This document shows positions 1 to 8,003 of a stretch of 64,000 bases of DNA, piece by piece. How positions within the stretch are numbered: position 1 is the stretch's first letter; the number at the start of each line of letters is the position of its first letter. The position numbers and the translations under genes are program-made. The notes below the pieces were generated by a model. It did no database searches. It was not told where the DNA came from and worked only from the letters and a program-made list of their open reading frames with translations. Source of the DNA: Noviluteimonas caseinilytica (GTDB lineage Bacteria > Pseudomonadota > Gammaproteobacteria > Xanthomonadales > Xanthomonadaceae); NCBI RefSeq assembly GCF_018406605.1, contig NZ_AP024545.1, positions 2,356,001 through 2,420,000 on the forward strand. The letters run 5' to 3'.

Positions 1-1
1 C

Positions 2-256
2 GGGCCCGACGGCCTCTCGGTCGGCGAACTTCGCGATCGCCTTGGCCTGCCGCCCGCCACGCTCAGCGCGCACCTCAACGTGCTGCGCGCCGCCGACCTC
101 GTGCAGGACGAACGCGACGGCCGCGTCATCCGCGTCCGCGCGCACTACGCGCGCATGAATGCCCTGATCGATTACCTCACCGAGAACTGCTGCGCCGGCG
201 CGGCCTGCGGTCCGGTTCCCCAATGCGCGCCATCGAAGAAAGGATCCAAGCCATGA
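2..256 (+). CDS. arsR: ArsR-family metalloregulator (3' part)
   Basis: The gene enters from outside the window; only the last 84 codons are visible. They hold the end of a winged helix-turn-helix, with the recognition-helix pattern LPPATLSAHLNVLRAADLV typical of ArsR/SmtB repressors, followed by a beta-wing (DGRVIRVRA). The C-terminal tail is cysteine-rich (NCCAGAACGPVPQC), which fits thiol coordination of As(III), although the exact sensing cysteines differ between ArsR subgroups. The stop overlaps the start of the next gene (ATGA), so it heads an arsenic operon. Expected role: a repressor released by arsenite or an organoarsenical. Its operator lies outside the window. Confidence 0.85.
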   Translation, partial: GPDGLSVGELRDRLGLPPATLSAHLNVLRAADLVQDERDGRVIRVRAHYARMNALIDYLTENCCAGAACGPVPQCAPSKKGSKP

Positions 257-744
257 GCCGCTTCCACGTGCACCTCAACGTCGCCGACCTCGACGCCAGC
301 ATCCGCTTCTACACCGAGCTGTTCGCCACGCAGCCGACCGTCCGCAAACCGGACTACGCGAAGTGGATGCTCGACGCGCCGCGCGTCAACTTCGCCATCT
401 CCAACACGGGCCGCGCGCCGGGGATCGACCATCTCGGCATCCAGGTGGACTCCAGCGAAGAACTCACCGGGCTTGGTCAGCGCCTCGACGCGGCCGGCGG
501 CACCGTCGTGCCGGAGGACGCGGCCATCTGCTGTTACGCCCGATCGGACAAGCTGTGGACGGAAGACCCGCAGGGCACGCGCTGGGAAACCTTCCACACG
601 ATGGGCGAGGCGACCACGTATTACGCGGGCGACTCGGCCTGCGCCACCGACGGCGCGGCGTGCACGCCGGACGTGGCGAAGATGCAGCCCGCGCCCGCCG
701 CGGGCGAAGGCGCTTGCTGCGCACCGGCCTCGGCGTGCTGCTGA
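253..744 (+). CDS. arsI: ArsI/CadI-type VOC metalloenzyme, probable C-As lyase
   Basis: A 163-residue vicinal-oxygen-chelate protein. Known ArsI enzymes are Fe(II)-dependent dioxygenases that split the carbon-arsenic bond of methylarsenite or trivalent aromatic arsenicals. The sequence keeps the vicinal cysteine pair (ICCYA, C93-C94) and the likely metal ligands: an early His (FHVH), H60 in DHLGIQ and E112 in WETFHT. The C-terminus adds several more cysteines (ACTPD, GACCAPASACC), a possible As-binding tail. The ATG overlaps the arsR stop. An upstream ATG at 223 exists, but the overlap start matches the family N-terminus. CadI cadmium-induced proteins belong to the same family, so the substrate is inferred from context. 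Confidence 0.85.
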   Translation: MSRFHVHLNVADLDASIRFYTELFATQPTVRKPDYAKWMLDAPRVNFAISNTGRAPGIDHLGIQVDSSEELTGLGQRLDAAGGTVVPEDAAICCYARSDKLWTEDPQGTRWETFHTMGEATTYYAGDSACATDGAACTPDVAKMQPAPAAGEGACCAPASACC

Positions 745-1127
745 TGAAACGCGTGCTGTTCGTGTGCATCGAGAATTCCAATCGCAGCCAGATGGCGGAG
801 GCGTTCGCGCGCATGCATGGCGGCGACGCGGTGGAGGCAATGAGCGCCGGTTCCGCGCCGTCGGGCCGCATCAATCCGAAAGCGGTGCGCTTCATGGCCG
901 AGCGGGGCTACGACCTGGCCACGCATGCGTCGAAATCGCTGGACGACATCGACGGTGAATTCGATGCGGTGGTCACGATGGGCTGCGGCGATGCGTGCCC
1001 GTGGGTGCCGGCCAAGCGCCGCGAAGACTGGGCGCTGCAGGATCCGCGCGACATGGACGACGCTGGTTATCGCGCGGTGCGCGATGACATCGAATCGCGC
1101 GTGCGCGCGTTGCTGGCGTCGCTGTGA
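744..1127 (+). CDS. arsC: Arsenate reductase, LMW-phosphatase type
   Basis: A 127-residue protein with the low-molecular-weight tyrosine phosphatase loop C-X5-R at residues 8-14 (CIENSNR), the general-acid DP loop (QDPRD) and a second cysteine site (MGCGDACPW). This arrangement fits arsenate reductases that pass a disulfide between three cysteines and are recycled by thioredoxin or glutaredoxin. It would convert arsenate to arsenite in the cytoplasm. The start overlaps the arsI stop by one base (TGATG), and the stop overlaps the next gene. A true protein phosphatase is the alternative, but the extra cysteines and the arsR/arsI neighbours favour arsenate. Confidence 0.88.
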   Translation: MKRVLFVCIENSNRSQMAEAFARMHGGDAVEAMSAGSAPSGRINPKAVRFMAERGYDLATHASKSLDDIDGEFDAVVTMGCGDACPWVPAKRREDWALQDPRDMDDAGYRAVRDDIESRVRALLASL

Positions 1128-1801
1128 CGCTCGCGCGCCGTCTGCTGGCCGAAGGCCTGGGCACTGCGTTGCTCCTTGCGACCGTCGTGGGCTCCGGGAT
1201 CATGGGCGTGGCGTTGTCGAACGGGAACGCCGGCATCGCGTTGCTCGCCAATGCGGCAGCGACGGCGGGTGTGCTCTACGTGCTGATCGCGGTGCTCGGG
1301 CCGATCTCGGGCGCGCACTTCAATCCGGTGGTGACGTTGGCGGCGCGGTGGTCGGGTGCGATGCGCAACGGCGAGGCGCTCGCCTACATCGTCGTGCAGT
1401 GCGTCGCGGCGATCGCAGGCGTGGTGCTCGCGCACGCGATGTTCGACCAGCCCTTGCTGCAACCCGGCACGCATGCGCGCACGGGCGGGGCGCAGTGGTT
1501 GAGCGAAGGCGTGGCGACGTTCGGGCTGCTGCTGACGATCCTGCTCGGTGTGCGGCGCGCACCCGCGGCGGTGCCGGCGCTGGTGGCGAGCTACATCTTC
1601 GCGGCGTACTGGTTCACGGCGAGCACGTCGTTCGCCAATCCGGCGGTGACGATCGCGCGGTCGCTGACGCAATCGTTCGCGGGGATCCGGCCGGCGGATG
1701 TCGGTGGATTCATCGTGGCGCAACTGGTCGGCGCAGCGTTGGCGGTCGTCGTGGCCACCTGGTTGTCGCCCGCGCCCGCGTCAGTCGGAAAGGGTGCGTA
1801 A
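1124..1801 (+). CDS. aqpS: Aquaglyceroporin-type channel of the ars operon (AqpS-like)
   Basis: A 225-residue MIP-family membrane channel with six hydrophobic segments and both pore motifs: NPV at N67 and NPA at N172. In Sinorhizobium an aquaglyceroporin in the ars operon (AqpS) lets arsenite made by ArsC leave the cell down its gradient; the same job is inferred here, because no ArsB or Acr3 pump is visible. The GTG start overlaps the arsC stop (GTGA), indicating translational coupling. The 3' end overlaps the convergent RpiR gene by 21 bp. Whether it carries As(OH)3, methylarsenicals or only glycerol cannot be read from the sequence. Confidence 0.85.
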   Translation: MTLARRLLAEGLGTALLLATVVGSGIMGVALSNGNAGIALLANAAATAGVLYVLIAVLGPISGAHFNPVVTLAARWSGAMRNGEALAYIVVQCVAAIAGVVLAHAMFDQPLLQPGTHARTGGAQWLSEGVATFGLLLTILLGVRRAPAAVPALVASYIFAAYWFTASTSFANPAVTIARSLTQSFAGIRPADVGGFIVAQLVGAALAVVVATWLSPAPASVGKGA

Positions 1802-2617
1802 CCGTTCGAGGTTCGCTTCGAACCGCGCCAGCCGCTCCGCGCGTCCGTCGCACAACAGCACGAACACGCGATCCAGCAAGTGCTGCACGCCCGCTGCATG
1901 CAGCAGCGGTTCGACGTACGCGCGCTCGTCGTGCGCCGACACCAGCAGCGCGACGTCCGCATGCGCGCGCAGCGGATTGGCGATGTGCCGCGTGATGCTG
2001 ACGACCTTGCCAGGTCGCTCGCGCATCAGGCGCGCGAGCTGGCACAGCGCCGGTTGCCGGCCCTGCGCCGAGAGCGCCATCAACACATCGCCGACGCGGC
2101 TCGCGGTGATGCTGGCGGCCAGGTGCCCGGAATCGTTGTGGTGCACGGCGACGATGCCGAGCAGGGCGAGGCGGTGCGCGAAGGCGCGCGCCAGGTCCGC
2201 GTCTTCGCCCGTGCCGTACAGCAACACGGTGGTCGCGCGATCGAGCACGGACGCGACGTATTCCAGCGACGACGGCGGATTGATCGCGCGCGTTTCGGAT
2301 TCGGCGTCGGACTTGCGGCGCCACAGGTCGCCGGAAAGCAGTTCCGGCTTCTCCGTGCGTCCGTTCGTGGTGGTGTCCTGCGTGCCTTCGGGTCGCGCGG
2401 CCTGCGCGATCGAATACTTCAGGTCCGGGTAGCCGCGGAACCCGAGCTTCTGGCTGAACTTCACCACGCTCGACTGGCTGATGCCCAACGCCGCGGCCAA
2501 CTGCTGCGAGGAGTAGTCGCGCAGCAGCTGCGCGTTCTCCAGCAGGAAGTCGGCGATGCGGCGCTCGATCGCGGACATGCCCTCGCGTTCGGCGCGGATT
2601 TTCAGCAGGGGATCCAT
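1781..2617 (-). CDS. RpiR/MurR-family transcriptional regulator
   Basis: A 278-residue protein with an N-terminal RpiR helix-turn-helix (residues 1-77, with ALGISQSSVVKFSQKLGFRGYPDLK) and a C-terminal SIS sugar-phosphate-binding domain (about 125-260, starting near ATTVLLYGTGEDADLA). MurR, a relative, senses MurNAc-6-phosphate. This gene is last in the minus-strand epimerase/peptidase/permease operon, one base after the epimerase stop, so it probably controls that operon autogenously. The likely operators are the AT-rich palindromes at 6357 and 6388. The ligand is unknown; no MurNAc-6-P etherase is present, so a muropeptide-linked sugar phosphate is only a guess. Confidence 0.85.
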   Translation of the reverse strand: MDPLLKIRAEREGMSAIERRIADFLLENAQLLRDYSSQQLAAALGISQSSVVKFSQKLGFRGYPDLKYSIAQAARPEGTQDTTTNGRTEKPELLSGDLWRRKSDAESETRAINPPSSLEYVASVLDRATTVLLYGTGEDADLARAFAHRLALLGIVAVHHNDSGHLAASITASRVGDVLMALSAQGRQPALCQLARLMRERPGKVVSITRHIANPLRAHADVALLVSAHDERAYVEPLLHAAGVQHLLDRVFVLLCDGRAERLARFEANLERLRTLSD

Positions 2618-2618
2618 C

Positions 2619-3716
2619 TCACCCCGCCAGCGGTTCGAGGCCGCGGATGCCGCGGATGCCCAGGCCCGGCGCGTCGGGGATCGAGATCTCCGATTCGTTG
2701 AAGTTGACGCCGCCCTCGACCGGGTTGAACTGCTGCAGCGACGGCCCGTCGAGGTCGACCTTGGTGATCGCGTCGGCCTTGGCCACCGCCACGTGCGCGG
2801 CGGCCGCGACGCTGATGCTGGACTCGAGCATGCAGCCGATCATGCATTCCACGCCGTGCAGCGCAGCGATGTCGGCGATATGGATCGCATTGGAGATGCC
2901 GCCGGTCTTCATCAGCTTGATGTTGACGATGTCGGCGGCGCGCATGCGGATGAGCTCGATCACCTGCGCGGGGCCGAACACGCTTTCGTCGGCCATGATC
3001 GGCGTGGTGACGCGTTCGGTGACGTAGCGCAGGCCTTCCAGGTCCGCGGCCTTGACGGGTTGTTCGACGAGTTCGAGCTGGATGCCCGCGTCTTCCATCG
3101 CGCGGATCGCGTGCACCGCTTGCTTGGCCGTCCAGCCCTGGTTGGCGTCCAGGCGCAGCAGCGCGCGGTCTTCCACCGCGGCGTAGATCGCCTTGGCGCG
3201 TTCGATGTCGACGCCGATTTCCTTGCCCACCTTGATCTTCAGCGAATCGAAGCCGCGTTCCACCGCCGACAGCGAATCGGCCACCATCTTGTCGATCGTG
3301 TCGACGCTGATGGTGATGTCGGTGGTGATCACCGGATCGCCGCCGCCCAGCACGCGGTACAGCGGTGCATCGAACTGCTGCGCGAACAGGTCGTACAGCG
3401 CGATCTCCACCGCGGCCTTCGCGCTGGTGTTCTTCTCCATCGCGGTCTGCACGAGGCGCGTGAGGCGGTTGAGGTCCGAGATGTCCTGGCCAATCAGGCG
3501 TGGCGCGATGTAGTTCCGGATCGCCTCGACGATCGAGCCGATGGTGTCGCCGGTGATCACCGCGGTGGCCGGCGCTTCGCCGTAGCCGATGTTGCCGCTG
3601 TCGGTGTGCAGCATCACGATCACGTCTTCCACCTGCGTGACCGTGCGCAGCGCCGTCTTGAACGGCGTCTTCAGCGGCACGCGCAGCATGGCGAATTCGA
3701 TGCGGGTGATCTTCAT
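2619..3716 (-). CDS. ykfB: L-Ala-D/L-Glu epimerase (enolase superfamily)
   Basis: A 365-residue member of the mandelate racemase/muconate-lactonizing group. It carries the residue set of dipeptide epimerases: K160-X-K162 (SLKIKVG), metal ligands D190 (DANQGW), E218 (VEQP) and D243 (ADES), and the opposite catalytic lysine K267 (NIKLMKTGG). These positions match those of the Bacillus subtilis and E. coli Ala-Glu epimerases almost exactly. Known role: epimerising L-Ala-D-Glu from murein peptides to L-Ala-L-Glu so it can be used as a nutrient. It lies between an NlpC/P60 peptidase and an RpiR regulator, which supports that substrate. Other dipeptide specificities exist in this family. Confidence 0.88.
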   Translation of the reverse strand: MKITRIEFAMLRVPLKTPFKTALRTVTQVEDVIVMLHTDSGNIGYGEAPATAVITGDTIGSIVEAIRNYIAPRLIGQDISDLNRLTRLVQTAMEKNTSAKAAVEIALYDLFAQQFDAPLYRVLGGGDPVITTDITISVDTIDKMVADSLSAVERGFDSLKIKVGKEIGVDIERAKAIYAAVEDRALLRLDANQGWTAKQAVHAIRAMEDAGIQLELVEQPVKAADLEGLRYVTERVTTPIMADESVFGPAQVIELIRMRAADIVNIKLMKTGGISNAIHIADIAALHGVECMIGCMLESSISVAAAAHVAVAKADAITKVDLDGPSLQQFNPVEGGVNFNESEISIPDAPGLGIRGIRGLEPLAG

Positions 3717-3744
3717 GGGTCGGTCCCTGTCGGTCCGCGGCTAA

Positions 3745-5157
3745 TCAATTGGGCGCCGCGGCAACGCGGACGACGCTGGTCATCCGGTCGACGTAGCGGT
3801 GGTCCTGGTCGTACATCAGCGGCAGCAGCGGCGTCACCGACACCGCGTTGAGGTGCAGCGAGAAGCGCTTCCCGTCGGGGCCGAGGATGCTGCCGCCGTT
3901 GGTGTCGTGGATGACGTAGGGCTGCCCGTCGATGCGGCCGATCACCATCATCACGTGGCCGGGGATGTAGACGAGGTCGCCGACATCCAGCGCGGCGACG
4001 GCGGTGTCGCGCTGCGCGCGCGTGGACGTGTCGTCGAAGCGCGTCTTGCGCAGCGCGGGGCTGCGCGCCTGGTCGCTGGTGTTGCGCGGCAGCAGGATGC
4101 CGAGGCTGGCATACACCTCCGACACGAAGCCGCTGCAGTCGCGGTCGCCGTAATCGTGGCCCCAGCCGTAGCGTTCGCCGAGGAACTTGAAGCCCTGGCG
4201 CACGATGTTGGCGCGCGTGAGCGGGAGCGGGGCGGCTTGCGTGTCGGCGATCTTCGGCACCAGCGCCGGCGCGAGTTGCAACGTGCCGTCGTCGCCGCGG
4301 ATCGGCAGCGAGACGATGTGCGAGGTGTAGGGATGCTGGCCGTTGACCGGCACGTCGGGCTTCGCATCGGCGAGCGGCAGGCGCGTGCCCATCTCCAGCA
4401 GCACTTCGGAGGCCTTCGGCAATTCGGGCGTGTAGACGGTGCGGATCTTCGCGCCGGTCACCAGGCGGTACGGCGACTTCGTGGCGTAAGCCAGCACGTT
4501 GTCGCGCGGGCCGGTCGCCAGGAACTTGCGTTCGATCCACGCGCGATAGCGCTGGCTCACGACGAAGGCCCATTGCCCGTCGCGGCTGGTGTGCACGATC
4601 GCCACCGGCGTGCCGGGGAAGACGCCGCTTTCCTGGAACCGGTCGATGTCGGTGTCGTCGTCGCTGGTGAACGCGCGCAGGTTGGACGGGAAGGTGCGCA
4701 GCGAGGCGCGCTGCACGACGAGCGCCCAGGTGAGCGGCGCATCGGCGAGCTTGTCGAGCGCGAGCGCATCGACGAGGCCGTCGATCGTTGCCGCGGGAAT
4801 CGCGCGGTGCTGTTCGTCGTACAGCGGTTTCGACGGGCGGCTGGAAAGATCGGTGATCCATTCGTTCGCCTGCGCCTTCGTCACCGACGCGGGCAGGGCG
4901 GACAGGTCGTACAGCGAAGGATCGGTGGCCTGCATGCGCGCGTTGGCGGCGGCGATCGCATTCGCATCCAGCAGCACGCGATCCGCATCGGCGCCCATGC
5001 GCGCCACCCAGAACGCCGGATCCAGTTGCGCATCCGTCACGCCGGGCACGCCGGAGGCGGGCACCACCAGCGCGTGGACGGGTTCGCGCGCCGGTGCAGG
5101 CGCGCACGCGATCGCCAGGGCGAGGCCGGCGACGAGCGGAATGGACGGAAGGCGCAT
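3745..5157 (-). CDS. Exported NlpC/P60 peptidase, probable gamma-D-Glu-L-diamino acid endopeptidase
   Basis: A 470-residue protein with an N-terminal export signal (MRLPSIPLVAGLALAIACAP; the Cys might be lipidated, but the lipobox is weak). The middle has SH3-like segments (VVQRASLRTFPSNLRAF and onwards). The C-terminal NlpC/P60 domain shows the catalytic Cys near 341 (DCSGFVSEVY), a His near 402 (PGHVMMVIG) and a second His near 418 (VIHDTNGG). YkfC of Bacillus, with the same SH3 plus NlpC/P60 layout, cleaves murein tripeptides to give L-Ala-D-Glu, the substrate of the epimerase encoded 28 nt downstream. The ATG after GAGG was chosen; the frame stays open far upstream without a better site. 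Confidence 0.85.
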   Translation of the reverse strand: MRLPSIPLVAGLALAIACAPAPAREPVHALVVPASGVPGVTDAQLDPAFWVARMGADADRVLLDANAIAAANARMQATDPSLYDLSALPASVTKAQANEWITDLSSRPSKPLYDEQHRAIPAATIDGLVDALALDKLADAPLTWALVVQRASLRTFPSNLRAFTSDDDTDIDRFQESGVFPGTPVAIVHTSRDGQWAFVVSQRYRAWIERKFLATGPRDNVLAYATKSPYRLVTGAKIRTVYTPELPKASEVLLEMGTRLPLADAKPDVPVNGQHPYTSHIVSLPIRGDDGTLQLAPALVPKIADTQAAPLPLTRANIVRQGFKFLGERYGWGHDYGDRDCSGFVSEVYASLGILLPRNTSDQARSPALRKTRFDDTSTRAQRDTAVAALDVGDLVYIPGHVMMVIGRIDGQPYVIHDTNGGSILGPDGKRFSLHLNAVSVTPLLPLMYDQDHRYVDRMTSVVRVAAAPN

Positions 5158-5171
5158 GGAGGACCTCACGA

Positions 5172-6320
5172 TCAGGGAGCGAGCGACGACAGGATCGATG
5201 CCATCAGCAATCCGAACCCGGTGCCGAGGATATAGCCCAGCAACGCGAGCAGGACGCCCACCGGCACCAGTGCGGGGGAGTACGCAGCGGCCAGCACGGG
5301 CGTGGCCGCCACGCCGCCGACGTGCGCGAGCGAGGAGATGCCGCACAGGTGCAGGTCGAAGTGGAAGAGTTTCGCCATCAGCACGAGCAGCGTGGCGTGG
5401 ATCAGCAGGATGCTCAGGCCGCACGCGATGTACCACGGCGCCGCGGCGATGCCTTCGAAATTGCTCTGCGAGGCCAGCACCGCCACGACGAAGATCAGCA
5501 GCGCGCTGGCGATCGGGCCGGCGCCGGGGAATTTCGACAGCGGCGTGTGCGCGACGATGAGTCCCGCGACGGTCGCGAAGATGATCGTCCACGAGGTCTT
5601 GCTGAGGAAGTCCGAATCGGGGATCAGCCCCGCGATCCAGCTCGACACCACGCCCACCGCGAGCGCCAGGCCCAGCCACAGCAGCACGGCGTCCGGCGTG
5701 ACCGGGCCGCGCGGCGCGGGCACGGCCGCGACGATGTCGCCGGCGGCCTTCGCCTTCGTCCAGCGATTGAAGGCGGGCGCGAGGCGCGCGACCGAGAACA
5801 GCACGGCCACCCACACCGAGTAGCACAGCGCATCGGTGAACAGCGCCATCGCGAGCGCGTTGTCGGACATGCCGATCGCTTCCTTCACCGCGACCAGGTT
5901 GGCCGACCCGCCCACCCACGACCCGCTCAACGCGGCGAGCGGCTGCCAGCCGGTCTCCGGCAACACGTGGCGGAAGATCAGGTACGTCGCGATGAACGCG
6001 ACGAACAGGCACAGCGTCGTGCTGAAGAACACCGCGAGCACGCGTGGCCCGAGCGCGAAGATCGCCCGCAGGTCGCAGTTGATCATCAGCAGGAACAGCA
6101 TCGCGGGGATCGCCTGGCCGATCAGCGCCTTCTGCGCGCCCTGGATCTCCGGGTTGATCTGCCACAGCCCGGCCACCGACAGCCCGGTGACGCACAGGTA
6201 GACCATGACGATCGGGGGCATGACCGAGAACAGCCGCCAGCCGAAGCGCCGTTCCAGCATCGGGAACAGGCCCGCGATCGACAGCAGCAACGCCAGGTAT
6301 GGCCAGACCGTGTGGATCAT
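5172..6320 (-). CDS. DUF819 family multi-pass membrane protein, candidate muropeptide transporter
   Basis: A 382-residue, very hydrophobic protein with about ten or more membrane segments. It matches the DUF819 (YjcL-like) family by features such as GSWVGGSANLVAVKEAIG, LFTDALCYSVWVAVLF and LCGISSLAHVGGVAATPVLAAAY. The family has no firmly assigned substrate that I know of; its fold resembles secondary transporters. It is the first gene of the operon that also encodes the NlpC/P60 peptidase (14 nt away), the Ala-Glu epimerase and the RpiR regulator. Uptake of murein peptides or dipeptides across the inner membrane is therefore a reasonable inference, not a demonstrated function. Confidence 0.8.
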   Translation of the reverse strand: MIHTVWPYLALLLSIAGLFPMLERRFGWRLFSVMPPIVMVYLCVTGLSVAGLWQINPEIQGAQKALIGQAIPAMLFLLMINCDLRAIFALGPRVLAVFFSTTLCLFVAFIATYLIFRHVLPETGWQPLAALSGSWVGGSANLVAVKEAIGMSDNALAMALFTDALCYSVWVAVLFSVARLAPAFNRWTKAKAAGDIVAAVPAPRGPVTPDAVLLWLGLALAVGVVSSWIAGLIPDSDFLSKTSWTIIFATVAGLIVAHTPLSKFPGAGPIASALLIFVVAVLASQSNFEGIAAAPWYIACGLSILLIHATLLVLMAKLFHFDLHLCGISSLAHVGGVAATPVLAAAYSPALVPVGVLLALLGYILGTGFGLLMASILSSLAP

Positions 6321-6356
6321 GCGCGCCCCATCCGGCCCGGGGTCCGGGCGTGGTCG

Positions 6357-6368
6357 GAATATATATTC
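6357..6368. promoter_or_regulatory. Perfect palindrome GAATATATATTC, candidate RpiR operator
   Basis: A 12-bp perfect palindrome in the divergent promoter region between the DUF819 gene (ATG at 6320) and the transglutaminase gene. It stands out as AT-rich in a GC-rich genome. RpiR-family repressors usually bind AT-rich inverted repeats in their own operon promoter. A related element follows at 6388, with starts 31 bp apart, about three helical turns. Assignment to the RpiR gene at 1781 is inferred from position. Confidence 0.5.
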
Positions 6369-6387
6369 ATCGTTCGTCGGCTTGGAA

Positions 6388-6399
6388 GAATAATTTATT
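6388..6399. promoter_or_regulatory. Second GAATAATTTATT element, candidate operator half
   Basis: An imperfect dyad resembling the perfect palindrome 31 bp upstream (GAATAwwTwTT core). Together the two sites could hold two regulator dimers on one face of the helix. It may also overlap the promoter of the plus-strand transglutaminase-TonB receptor operon. Confidence 0.4.
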
Positions 6400-6518
6400 G
6401 ACCGCCCCCCGGACGCGTGTTACACAGCCGCACGCATGCCGTCACAGGGTGGTTGCGCTTGGACGAACTGGCCCGCCGTTCGATGTCCCCCCGACCTTCG
6501 CAAGCGGGCACTCCCCGC

Positions 6519-8003
6519 ATGCGTGGCCGGCTGGCCCTTGCACTGGTGGCGATCGTACTCGGCGGCGGCGCGGCGATGGCGGCGGCCCTGTATCAAGGCG
6601 AGATCCCGCCGCCGGCCCCCGCCCGCATCGTGGCGCTGGTCGATGCCGGCGACTTCAAGCAAGCCAACACCGCCATCGATGCCGCCCTCGCGGCCCCGGG
6701 CATTTCCGCTTCAGACCGCGACGCTTTGCTCTTCGAACGCGAGCGCATGCGCCGCATCCGCCTGGATTTCAACAAGTCCGAGGCCGACGTCCGCAAGCAG
6801 TTGCGCGAGAACGTCCCGGACCTGCGCGACGATGAGTTCGCCGCGTGGGAGCGCAGCAACCAGCTCGAACACATGACGATCGACGGCGAGAAGCGTTACT
6901 TCTCGCGCGGCGCGTCGAACCTGTATCGCCTGAGCCCCGAAGCCCTGGCGCGCCGCAAGGCCCCGCCGAAATACACCGACAGCCCGCTCGAATCCGCCCA
7001 TCCGCACCACGCGCAGGCGCGCGTCGAAGCGTTGAAGACCGGCAAGACGAGCGTGCTGCCGCAGCGGTTCCGCGTCACGCAGTCGCTCACCGTCGAAGCC
7101 GACGCGGTGCCCGCGGGCGAAACGGTGCGCGCGTGGGTGCCGTATCCGCGCGCGATCCCCGGCCAGCAGGACGCCATCAGGTTCGTGTCGAGCACGCCCG
7201 GCACGCACGTCATCGCGCCGGAATCCGCCCTGCAGCGCACCGTCTACATGGAAGCGCCGGCGGTGCAGGGCAAGCCGACGACCTTCGAAGTCTCGTACGA
7301 AGTCACGATCTCAGCGCAGTACCACCCGATCGATGCAGCGAAGGTCGTGCCGCTCTCCGATGCGCAGCGCCGCGAACTCGCGCCGTACCTGCAAGCGCGT
7401 GCGCCGCACATCGTGTTCACCGATGCGATGAAGCAGCTTTCGCGCGAGACCGTCGGCGACGAAAAGAACCCGTACCGCATCGCGCAGAAACTCTTCCGCC
7501 TGGTGGACGACCAGTACCCGTGGGCCGGCGCGCGCGAGTATTCGACGATCCCCAACATTTCCGATTACGCCCTGCACGCGCACCACGGCGACTGCGGCCA
7601 GCAGACGCTGCTGCTGATGACGCTGCTGCGCCTGAACGGCATTCCCGCGCGCTGGCAGTCGGGGATGATGTTCTCGCCCACCGATTACTGGAATTTGCAC
7701 GACTGGGGCCAGGTGTACCTGGCGCCGTACGGCTGGGTGCCGATGGACGTGACGTTCGGGCGCCTGCAAGGCAACCCGGACACCGAGTGGTTCTACCTCG
7801 GCGGCCTGGATGGCTATCGCATCGCCTTCAACGACGAGTGGGGCGTGCCGTTCTTCGACGCCACCGCACCGCAGGCGAAGCATTTCTTCCGATCCGAAAC
7901 CGTCGACTCGCAACGCGGCGAAGCCGAGTGGCGCGGCGGGAACCTCTACTTCGATCAGTTCGACTACGACTTCAAGTGGACATTGCTCCGGGAGGGGACA
8001 TGA
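6519..8003 (+). CDS. Exported transglutaminase-like cysteine protein
   Basis: A protein of about 494 residues with a signal-type N-terminus (MRGRLALALVAIVLGGGAAMAAA) and a C-terminal transglutaminase-like domain: Cys near 358 (GDCGQQTLLLMTLLR), His 394 (NLHDWGQVYL) and Asp 410 (PMDVTFG), the papain-like triad. Such domains act as peptidases or amidases as often as cross-linkers. Its stop overlaps the following TonB receptor start (ATGA), so the two are co-translated. The start is uncertain: in-frame GTG at 6417 and ATG at 6483 also exist, but neither has a clear ribosome site and 6417 almost touches the candidate operator. Context suggests action on cell-wall peptides in the periplasm. Confidence 0.78.
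   Translation: MRGRLALALVAIVLGGGAAMAAALYQGEIPPPAPARIVALVDAGDFKQANTAIDAALAAPGISASDRDALLFERERMRRIRLDFNKSEADVRKQLRENVPDLRDDEFAAWERSNQLEHMTIDGEKRYFSRGASNLYRLSPEALARRKAPPKYTDSPLESAHPHHAQARVEALKTGKTSVLPQRFRVTQSLTVEADAVPAGETVRAWVPYPRAIPGQQDAIRFVSSTPGTHVIAPESALQRTVYMEAPAVQGKPTTFEVSYEVTISAQYHPIDAAKVVPLSDAQRRELAPYLQARAPHIVFTDAMKQLSRETVGDEKNPYRIAQKLFRLVDDQYPWAGAREYSTIPNISDYALHAHHGDCGQQTLLLMTLLRLNGIPARWQSGMMFSPTDYWNLHDWGQVYLAPYGWVPMDVTFGRLQGNPDTEWFYLGGLDGYRIAFNDEWGVPFFDATAPQAKHFFRSETVDSQRGEAEWRGGNLYFDQFDYDFKWTLLREGT

Noticed and set aside
6417..6519. GTG at 6417 as the start of the transglutaminase-like gene
   Set aside because: No ribosome site, and it lies only 18 nt from the candidate operator; the hydrophobic signal begins near the ATG at 6519.
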